DNA of 36,426 bases from a virus. A model generated the notes under the pieces. That model was given only the letters and a program-made list of their open reading frames with translations. It was not told the origin of the DNA and ran no database searches. Location: positions 1 to 36,426 of IMG/VR virus record IMGVR_UViG_3300030329_003538; one strand, written 5' to 3'. Shown in pieces: positions 21,516 to 28,322 of this stretch. Both the position numbers and the translations under genes were made by a program. Position 1 is the first letter of the stretch. Each line of letters begins with the position of its first letter.

Positions 21516-22743
21516 CCTGCCCGTCTCCATCTAGTAAGTATCGAGGTCTTCCGGCTTGGTCCATTCTCTGAATCTTAGCATCTATGCTAAAGTGGTCAAA
21601 CAAAGTTGCCGCTAGATCTATTGGACCAATCTTTTGATCGGTAGGGTAATACCCCTTATCGGCCTTGCCAATAACTCTACCGTGCTCATAATCGCCACCA
21701 GATAGAAGCATAGGTGTGATGGACGGCCAATGGTCGCGGCCAGAGTTAGCATTTAATCTAGTTCTACCAAATTCTCCTGTGACGACAAGCAGGACATCTT
21801 TACTCATGCCCATATTATAGATGTCATCAACAAATGCGGAAAGGGCTTTATCTATTGGTGGAACCCTCCCCTCAAGAGCCTTCTTTATGTTTCCATGCAT
21901 GTCCCAGCCACCATAATGGACCGTAACAAACTTGCTGCCAAACTGAGCTAACCGTCTAGCTAGAAGCATCTGGTCTCCGACTCCGCCCTTGCCATATCTT
22001 TCTCTTACCTTTTCGTCTTCTTGGTCTAGATCAAACGCATCTTTAGCGTTACCCAAGACGACATTGTAGGCTTGATCACCTATTTTTTCGAAAGAGTTAG
22101 CCTGATTAGAGAAAAACTTTCTCTTGCTATCAAAAAGACCTAATAGCTGTTTCCTATCCTTAAGTCTATCAATAGCGACCTTGGGGATCAGGTTTTCTTT
22201 GTTACTTGGGTCAAAGGGTTTATTAGCTCCACCAAGAAATGCTGGCTGCTCACCTTCGATTTTACCCTGTTTGACATAAGCTGGCATTCCATTTTTTGGA
22301 TGATTAGACCCAAAAACAGACGATATAATTGCTCCATGTCCAGGAAATTCTGAGTCAGCAGTCGTTTCCCTCTTAGGGTTGCGGTGACCCGTCATCATCC
22401 AGTGGGTGGCCTGTCTATGAGAAGAATCCCCATGTGAAAAAGAGTTTACGGCTGTTAAATTATCCCCTCTTTTGATCAAATTTTTAAACAATCCACCAAA
22501 TGCAAGCCCGTTGCTGTGAGTCACAACGTCACTAACAGATGAGTGTGTATCTGGAACGGGGTCAGTTGGAGCATGGAAAGTTTCAAACTGTGTAGGACCA
22601 CCACCCAGCCAAACCCAGACTACAGACTTATCATTTGAAGATATTGTATCCTCAGCAAAGATAGCGTCAGATAAAGACAAATAGCCTAAACCAAGTCCAC
22701 CAACTCTAATGAAATCTCTTCTGTTTGTTCGTATATCAAGCAT
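21505..22743 (-). CDS. TAT-exported DUF1501 (alkaline phosphatase-like fold) protein, copy B
   Basis: 412 aa; GGAG lies 8 nt before the ATG. The N-terminus TNRRDFIRVGGLGLGYLSLS is a twin-arginine signal. DUF1501 landmarks: VWVWLGGGPTQFETFHAP, MTGHRNPKRETT, VHYGGWDMHGN, VTGEFGRTRLNANSGRDHWP and GRPRYLLDGDGQVIL. It shares the family landmarks with the 15744-16973 product but differs strongly in most of its length, so this is a paralogue rather than a recent duplicate. The two bound the glycan island. Substrate unknown; a secreted metal-dependent hydrolase is inferred from the fold. Confidence 0.9.
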   Translation of the reverse strand: MLDIRTNRRDFIRVGGLGLGYLSLSDAIFAEDTISSNDKSVVWVWLGGGPTQFETFHAPTDPVPDTHSSVSDVVTHSNGLAFGGLFKNLIKRGDNLTAVNSFSHGDSSHRQATHWMMTGHRNPKRETTADSEFPGHGAIISSVFGSNHPKNGMPAYVKQGKIEGEQPAFLGGANKPFDPSNKENLIPKVAIDRLKDRKQLLGLFDSKRKFFSNQANSFEKIGDQAYNVVLGNAKDAFDLDQEDEKVRERYGKGGVGDQMLLARRLAQFGSKFVTVHYGGWDMHGNIKKALEGRVPPIDKALSAFVDDIYNMGMSKDVLLVVTGEFGRTRLNANSGRDHWPSITPMLLSGGDYEHGRVIGKADKGYYPTDQKIGPIDLAATLFDHFSIDAKIQRMDQAGRPRYLLDGDGQVIL

Positions 22744-22755
22744 TTTGTTTTCTCC

Positions 22756-23778
22756 TTAGCCGGGTGCTTCGTAATAGCCAATATTGAATCCGTCTCGCGT
22801 ACAATCGCTTACTGTTTTTTGCATACCATGTTTTTTAAGGTGCTCCTCTATATAAATACACATTTTTTGATCTGTACCCGGCCAGTTGTTTTTGTAAAAG
22901 TGACATAATTTCGTACATCGAAAGTCGCTTCTATTCTTGTTTATGGGTTTGGGTAGTTGATTTTTTTGTATCTCCTGAAACCTATCCTTCAACATTTTAA
23001 GAAATTTCTCTTGGTCCTTCTTGTCGAAGCACATACTAAACGGGCCTCCATCTTTCACGAAGAAAATGGTCATAATTGCCTGTTTATAGTCGGGATACAG
23101 CTTAGATATAGCATAATTATATAGTAACAGTTGGGGGTCTTTGCATAGTTTTTCGTAGTCCTTTTCTTCTCCTGTTGCCCAATCCACCCTACGGCCAGTT
23201 TTCCAGTCAACAACCTCTATTGTATCATCTGAAACCTGAGTTACAAGGTCAATTGTGCCTTTTATTGCTAATTGTCCATTTACCTTTTTGCCGTCTGGCA
23301 TTTCATATTCAAATTTTGCCCAATCTTCTTCAATTGGAATGTCAAAGTGTGGTTCTGGATCTACCACGTTTCTATTCCTTGGGTCGAAAGACCCTTCATT
23401 GTAATTCAGGGCTTTCCAGGATAGCTCGTGAACTGCCCTCCTGTCTGCGTTAGTCCACTTGTGAGGAGAATCCTTTAGGTAAGACTGGTAAGATAACTCT
23501 TCTAACTCCTCTACAAATTCATCAGTGTAAAGACGGTCCTTGTGTACTCTGACTTTGCCCGCAGCATCATCTATTATCTCCAAATACTTTTTGCGAGGGT
23601 TGTCCTGTTGGAATTTTTTGAGGGCGGCTAGAATTTCCATCACCTTGTGAACCATAGTTCCTAACTCTGCCTTTTTACCAGATGTAGACCTGTGTCCCAG
23701 TACATAGGTCATAAAGTATTGCATCTGGCAAAAAGCGTAGTTGTTGTAGCTTGAAGATCTTACATAGGTAATCAACAT
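22756..23778 (-). CDS. RecB/Cas4-like PD-(D/E)XK nuclease
   Basis: 340 aa. Residues about 41-50, GTMVHKVMEI, give the family His. IEVVDWKTGRRVDW supplies the Asp and Lys of the catalytic core, and PQLLLYNYAI is the Q-x3-Y motif. One early Cys (FCQMQYF, residue 17) plus FRCTKLCHFY and KMCIYI near the C-terminus could ligate a 4Fe-4S cluster, as in Cas4 and AddB. It probably processes DNA ends in replication or recombination. It starts in a TAATG overlap with the dNMP kinase gene. No cas1 or CRISPR array is nearby. Confidence 0.85.
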   Translation of the reverse strand: MLITYVRSSSYNNYAFCQMQYFMTYVLGHRSTSGKKAELGTMVHKVMEILAALKKFQQDNPRKKYLEIIDDAAGKVRVHKDRLYTDEFVEELEELSYQSYLKDSPHKWTNADRRAVHELSWKALNYNEGSFDPRNRNVVDPEPHFDIPIEEDWAKFEYEMPDGKKVNGQLAIKGTIDLVTQVSDDTIEVVDWKTGRRVDWATGEEKDYEKLCKDPQLLLYNYAISKLYPDYKQAIMTIFFVKDGGPFSMCFDKKDQEKFLKMLKDRFQEIQKNQLPKPINKNRSDFRCTKLCHFYKNNWPGTDQKMCIYIEEHLKKHGMQKTVSDCTRDGFNIGYYEAPG

Positions 23779-24572
23779 TATTTGGCCCCCCTGTATATTT
23801 TAGTCAATTTATTAAACAGTCCATCCATTCCAATGTCTGCATTTTCTATGATATGTGTAAACTTGGACTGATCAAAACTATCTGGATCAAGGCAGGTTTC
23901 ACTAGCATGACTATCTTCTTCATGAACCCGTGTTAAACGAATAACTTCGCCTCCGTTTGAGAGTATAGCCTCTACTTCGTTTGGAAATCTAACATCTGGT
24001 ATGACTGCAAGCTCGCTACCTTCAGCAAGTATTTTCTTAATAGTATTATCAACCCAGATATTTGGGTACATCTTACGCATAATTTCTGTACCAAAGAATT
24101 GCATAAATTCACGAGCAGTCATTGGCCCATTTTTCCAATTGAATGATCTTATTGCATCTGGAGCCGCCTTGACCTTGAGTGCTTGCGAATCAAATAGTTT
24201 TGGCATATTTTCCCACCTAAACTGCGTCAGTGAGTTTTTATCTGCTCCAGATCCATATACTTGTTCTGGATGTAAGCCAAACAGATGGACAGACAAACTT
24301 TTTAACGTGTCTGCAAAGCTGTACATTTTTACATGGGGCCACATCACTTCTTCTGCATATTCGATAAAGGGTTCATCTTTCCTCTCGACATCGAATACTC
24401 CCCATCCTTTTGTCTGGGACTTGTCAAATGTTTCAATAGCCAGTTTGCCCCCAGAGTCAACATTAAAGTCAGTAACCAGCCCCTGTTCCTTTAAGACAAG
24501 GCCATGAAACCAGTTTGCAGACGTACTCTTCCCTGATTGCTTTTTTCCTGAAATTCCAATGATTCTTGTCAT
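23778..24572 (-). CDS. Deoxynucleoside monophosphate kinase
   Basis: 264 aa. The P-loop is GISGKKQSGKST (residues 6-17). VKMYSFADTLKSLS, REFMQFFGTEIMRKMYPNIW, VIPDVRFPNEVEAI and GEVIRLTR match the phage dNMP kinase family (T4 gp1-like). It would phosphorylate dNMPs to dNDPs, complementing NrdAB and MazG in the dNTP supply. Length is typical (200-265 aa). It is coupled to primase by a TAATG overlap. Confidence 0.88.
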   Translation of the reverse strand: MTRIIGISGKKQSGKSTSANWFHGLVLKEQGLVTDFNVDSGGKLAIETFDKSQTKGWGVFDVERKDEPFIEYAEEVMWPHVKMYSFADTLKSLSVHLFGLHPEQVYGSGADKNSLTQFRWENMPKLFDSQALKVKAAPDAIRSFNWKNGPMTAREFMQFFGTEIMRKMYPNIWVDNTIKKILAEGSELAVIPDVRFPNEVEAILSNGGEVIRLTRVHEEDSHASETCLDPDSFDQSKFTHIIENADIGMDGLFNKLTKIYRGAK

Positions 24573-25603
24573 TAGTACATTCCTCTCAAATCTTTAAGAA
24601 TAGTTTCTTGTATCTTCTGTTTAGTCATATCCCCAATGTCTTTTCTAACAAGCCTGGGAAATTTTAAGGTAAACAGCCTATTAAACATCCGCTGTATCTT
24701 TACTTTAGACTCTCGGCCAGCTTGGTCGTTATCTGTTAAGATTACTAATTTCGTAACGCCGCTAGTTATTATTTTGTTTTTTTGTATCTCTGATAGTTCT
24801 TTTCCGAATATGCTAACTGCATTTTTTACTCCAGCCTCGTGCATCCTCCAAACGTCACCCTGCCCTTCCAACACAAACAAACAAGAAACCCTTTGGGCAT
24901 GTTCTATCGCCCTGTAATAGTTGTATAGGTACTCTGTCTTTTTGAAAGTTTTTGTAAAAATAAATTTGGGTTGTATGTACGACTTAGTGGATCTACCAAT
25001 ATATCCAGCAAGGCTATCTTCATCGGAATAGATTGGGATGACAGCCCTACTGTACATCGGAGAGCTTTTATCTTCGCAGTCTTCTACCTCAAAATACTTT
25101 AGTGTGTCACGATGAAAACCTCTTGATTCAAAATACGGCGAGTTACCAATTGTCGGCACTTGTTCATAAGTGCCTACATTTTGTAACTGGTTTTTTCTCT
25201 GAAACAGTCTAACCATTCTAGAAAAATCATCTTCCGTCGCCTTTTTTGCTTTATCGTCTACATCGATTTTATATTCATTGCCAATGGAATAGAGGTCTAA
25301 GATATACTTTAGGGCATCTTTGAATTCCCTCTCCTGCCCATCTCTATTGGATAAAATTGCCTGCACAAATCCATATATGTCCCAGTTTTTATCATGACAC
25401 CCCCTAGTCCAGCACTTCCATTGACACCTTTTTTTAGAAAAAGATACGGCCTTGGGGTTGTCGCTGCCCCCATGAATGGGGCACTTACAAAACACAATAT
25501 CTCCCATTGATTCATATTCTACACCAAAGCTATCTAACAGTCTTTCAACATCTTCATAGACAATAGCTTTGACCTTATTTAAATCATGCCTCTTCTTCTT
25601 CAT
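24572..25603 (-). CDS. DnaG-type DNA primase
   Basis: 343 aa from ATG 25603, preceded by GGAG at 10 nt; the frame continues to 25663. The zinc-binding CHC2 domain has CPIH (41-44), then RCQWKCWTRGC with C64 and C69. An RNA polymerase core follows. The TOPRIM region is LFVLEGQGDVWRMHEAG plus LVILTDNDQAGRES, with Glu and DxD-type acids. It would lay primers at the fork. It is shorter than cellular DnaG (about 580 aa) and lacks the full C-terminal helicase-interaction domain. Its start overlaps the helicase gene by 20 nt. Confidence 0.9.
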   Translation of the reverse strand: MKKKRHDLNKVKAIVYEDVERLLDSFGVEYESMGDIVFCKCPIHGGSDNPKAVSFSKKRCQWKCWTRGCHDKNWDIYGFVQAILSNRDGQEREFKDALKYILDLYSIGNEYKIDVDDKAKKATEDDFSRMVRLFQRKNQLQNVGTYEQVPTIGNSPYFESRGFHRDTLKYFEVEDCEDKSSPMYSRAVIPIYSDEDSLAGYIGRSTKSYIQPKFIFTKTFKKTEYLYNYYRAIEHAQRVSCLFVLEGQGDVWRMHEAGVKNAVSIFGKELSEIQKNKIITSGVTKLVILTDNDQAGRESKVKIQRMFNRLFTLKFPRLVRKDIGDMTKQKIQETILKDLRGMY

Positions 25604-27032
25604 TGAATGGTAACTCCGAGCCTTCAATTGCTCCTTGCGTTTCTCTGTGTACAATAAGCTCATCTCTTGTTCTCAGTTCTTCGAGTTTGCTATATTCACC
25701 AAACATTTGCATGTTTACATAGTTCCCATCTTCCATTCCTGGCCCGTGTCGTGACACGATAGGAACTAACTTTCTGTTTCCAGAACCCGGACCATCTTCT
25801 GCTAATTCTTCTGTAGACTTTAACTTAAAAATACTAAACGATGTACATAACCAAATGAGCCTATCTGACCCAGATACCGCATCGGTAGATTCTTTAGTTA
25901 TACCGTCGCGGTTCAACTGCACAAACGAAAGGCATGGGAAATCATACTTGACTGCCAGATTATGTAAAGACGTAATCTGAAAGCCTAGAGCTTGATATTC
26001 TTGTAGGTTACTAGTGATGGACGAAGAAGACATTAGCTTTAGGTAGTCATACACCACCAAGCACTCGTTAGTTCTACCGTTTTCATCTGTTCCAACATCC
26101 TGTATAATCCATCGCTTGATTGTGTTTAGAATGTTTTCAAAGGGAGAGCCAGCAACGCTAACATATGTGTATGGTATATCTTCAATTTGGCGAATTGCCT
26201 CCTTTGCTTTTATGTACTTCTCTTCATCTTCAGCAAACCGGCCAGTAGAAACTTCATTTATAGGAATCCCTGAGATGTTTGCTACGATCCTATTTAAATG
26301 ATCTTCTTTAGACATCTCTGTGTCCAGCATTAACACGGGGATACCTCTGGACGCGACGTTCAAAGCTACATTATCTGCAAACACGGACTTGCCAACCTTG
26401 GGTCTTGCGCTAACAAGGTCTACGCACTTACGTCTTAGCCCTCCTCCTATTGCAGCATCGTACCTAGCAAACCCCGTAGGTATGCCTATTTGGTCGCACT
26501 TATTTTCGATTAGAAACTCTAAGTATTCTTCTGCTCCCTCTCCAATTTTTTCGGGTTTCTTTTGCGTGTCGTCTTCACGCAAGAACTCCATGATTGGGTT
26601 TTCAATTAACCCAATTATTTCGTCTACACCCTCATCTCCATTAATATCGTCTATGTCACGAGCAATCTTTACGGAAAGTGACTTAATTTTACGAGCAAAC
26701 TCAAATTTTTTGATTTGCCCGGCAAAGAATAGTACATTCTCCTTCTTGATTGGGAAATCAATTAAAGACTTTATGTACTCTAGTTCTTGCTCTGTGTTTA
26801 CAGATTCTGAAAACCCAAGCTGATTAGCCGCAGACAGTATAGACGGAATATCTACAGATGCTTCATTTTGTAGAATTTTTTCTATGCACTTATAGAGAAT
26901 TTGGTTATTCTGGTGTCCAAACGTTGTGTAATCAATCAAATCGGATATGTCTACGTATGCTTCTAAACCATACGTAAACAACCCTGCAAGCACGGCTCTT
27001 TCCGCGCCCACATCAACCAATTTTGTAGACAT
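25584..27032 (-). CDS. DnaB-type replicative helicase
   Basis: 482 aa, the usual length for DnaB. The N-terminal domain starts GAERAVLAGLF. The RecA-like motor has Walker A ARPKVGKS (209-216; usual ARPGxGKT), LMLDTEMSKEDHLNRI, Walker B CLVVYDYLKLM (Asp329), and SFVQLNRDG with an arginine-finger region, then GSDRLIWLC. It unwinds DNA as a hexamer at the fork and is expected to pair with the primase in the overlapping gene. No intein is present. Confidence 0.92.
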   Translation of the reverse strand: MSTKLVDVGAERAVLAGLFTYGLEAYVDISDLIDYTTFGHQNNQILYKCIEKILQNEASVDIPSILSAANQLGFSESVNTEQELEYIKSLIDFPIKKENVLFFAGQIKKFEFARKIKSLSVKIARDIDDINGDEGVDEIIGLIENPIMEFLREDDTQKKPEKIGEGAEEYLEFLIENKCDQIGIPTGFARYDAAIGGGLRRKCVDLVSARPKVGKSVFADNVALNVASRGIPVLMLDTEMSKEDHLNRIVANISGIPINEVSTGRFAEDEEKYIKAKEAIRQIEDIPYTYVSVAGSPFENILNTIKRWIIQDVGTDENGRTNECLVVYDYLKLMSSSSITSNLQEYQALGFQITSLHNLAVKYDFPCLSFVQLNRDGITKESTDAVSGSDRLIWLCTSFSIFKLKSTEELAEDGPGSGNRKLVPIVSRHGPGMEDGNYVNMQMFGEYSKLEELRTRDELIVHRETQGAIEGSELPFNEEEEA

Positions 27033-27035
27033 TTT

Positions 27036-27446
27036 TTACCTTCCGCCGCAACGATTACATCTATGAAAAGATCCGTATATGTATTTTGGGTCAACTTTGA
27101 ATTCCTTACCACATACATGACACTCAACAGTCTCCATTTTGTGTGCCTTGCGCGTTCTCGGAGTTCTTTCAAACATTGGGGTAGAAATTTCTTTGTCTTC
27201 CCCTTCGTCTTTCCATTTGTTTTTTCTGCCTTTCACTGGTTCTCTCGCTTTCTGTGTTAAGTCTCTGTTAACCGTAAAATCTTCGTTGACATTACTTGTT
27301 GTTTGTCGCGGTTCATTTGTTTCTCCTTCATCTTCTTGGGGTTCATTTGGTTTTCCTGTTATCTGATAAATCAGATTTTGTTTTTGTTCGGGAGTCATGC
27401 TGCCTAGTATACCAGCAATTATGGCGTCGTTATTAGATTCACTCAT
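27036..27446 (-). CDS. Small protein with C-terminal zinc finger
   Basis: 136 aa from ATG 27446, which overlaps the upstream stop as ATGA and has AGGA 8 nt before it. The N-terminal segment MSESNNDAIIAGILGSMTPE is helical. A charged, low-complexity middle of about 60 residues follows. The C-terminus has CHVCGKEF ... HRCNRCGG, two C-x2-C pairs that form a zinc ribbon. It sits directly upstream of the helicase, so a helicase-loading or DNA-binding accessory role is possible. I do not recognise a family. Confidence 0.65.
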   Translation of the reverse strand: MSESNNDAIIAGILGSMTPEQKQNLIYQITGKPNEPQEDEGETNEPRQTTSNVNEDFTVNRDLTQKAREPVKGRKNKWKDEGEDKEISTPMFERTPRTRKAHKMETVECHVCGKEFKVDPKYIYGSFHRCNRCGGR

Positions 27447-27913
27447 GATCTCTTTCCTTTCTCCATCAAGCAATCTGCTTTTTTTCTTACCGTATATTCT
27501 TTGTTTTTAAGAGAGGCGACCCTGGCTTCGGCCACATCCTTCCATTCTCGTATTTTTTTTACCACTACGTTTTCTCGGGCTATAGTGGCTTCTTTTACTT
27601 CATGCTTCGTATACTTAACCCAGTCTGTTGGAAAATTTTCGGATTCCTGTACTATTATAGTCAGGAGAGACCCATTACACCAGTTTATTACTGTCTCCTG
27701 TAGACTTTTTTCGTGATTTATGTGATCAGCATACTGGTACAGCATATAAGCATAATTAAAGCACTCGCCTGCTGTTAGGTTGTCCATATCTTTCAGAGAG
27801 ACCTGCTCTGGTATCCTGAACTCATCGTTGAACTCTGTCGGACCTAAATTTTTGGCTTCAATATATCTATTTATGCCGTCTAAAAAATCTTGAAGCCTAT
27901 CTTGCGCAGTCAA
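27443..27913 (-). CDS. Hypothetical protein beside recA (possible recombination accessory)
   Basis: 156 aa. The start is TTG 27913, with GGAG 8 nt upstream; the first in-frame ATG is 42 codons later. The N-terminal half is acidic, and the C-terminal half (EVKEATIARENVVVKKIREW to VRKKADCLMEKG) is a basic helical stretch. Its size, charge pattern and position between a nuclease plus recA and the helicase are similar to the recombination mediator UvsY, but I see no sequence identity that would support that name. Confidence 0.6.
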   Translation of the reverse strand: MTAQDRLQDFLDGINRYIEAKNLGPTEFNDEFRIPEQVSLKDMDNLTAGECFNYAYMLYQYADHINHEKSLQETVINWCNGSLLTIIVQESENFPTDWVKYTKHEVKEATIARENVVVKKIREWKDVAEARVASLKNKEYTVRKKADCLMEKGKRS

Positions 27914-28322
27914 TTTGATCTCTCCAATCTTCGTCTGAGTCTAGGTAGCTGAACTCTACGAGGGTTATTTCATTTAGCTCGCACCATTCTTTTTTAACAG
28001 CATCTCTTCTTTTATGCTTATAGAATCCAGCCTCGGTTTTATGAAAAAAGGGGCAAAATTCATAATGCTGTCTGCCGTGAACCTCAACACCTATCATAAC
28101 ACTCGGTATCAAAAAGTCAAGAAACAAAGCGGATTTTTTGCTGGGATTTCTAGACCCTGGTAATTTTACCTCTTCTAGTACGCTGTATCCTTTAAAGGAT
28201 TTGCGTAATATATCGCGTGCTCGCAAATGATAACTTGACCTTTTTCTTGTGTCGTCATTCCTAACGATGTACTTTTTAAGGTCTATCCGATATTCTCTGC
28301 CGTTTATACCTAAAACTTTCAT
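27897..28322 (-). CDS. Vsr/PD-(D/E)XK-like nuclease
   Basis: 141 aa. The nuclease core is FLDFLIPSVMIGVEVHGRQH, with Asp, Glu and His-Gly-x-Gln-His, then a basic helix KRRDAVKKEWCELNEI and LVEFSYLD. The pattern is like Vsr and DUF559-type endonucleases. It overlaps recA by 4 nt (ATGA) and the next gene by 17 nt, as a normal operon member would. It may be a recombination nuclease, or a stand-alone relative of the homing endonucleases next to RecA genes in some phages. Confidence 0.7.
   Translation of the reverse strand: MKVLGINGREYRIDLKKYIVRNDDTRKRSSYHLRARDILRKSFKGYSVLEEVKLPGSRNPSKKSALFLDFLIPSVMIGVEVHGRQHYEFCPFFHKTEAGFYKHKRRDAVKKEWCELNEITLVEFSYLDSDEDWRDQIDCAR

Noticed and set aside
22756-23778. 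CRISPR-Cas acquisition module
   Set aside because: Cas4-like sequence alone; no cas1, cas2 or repeat array in the window.
24001-24507. Plus-strand open frame of 168 codons
   Set aside because: It lies opposite the dNMP kinase, whose motifs are intact. No ribosome binding site or recognisable domain.
26320-26823. Plus-strand open frame of 167 codons
   Set aside because: It lies opposite the DnaB helicase motor domain and is low-complexity in Ser/Pro/Ile; a shadow.
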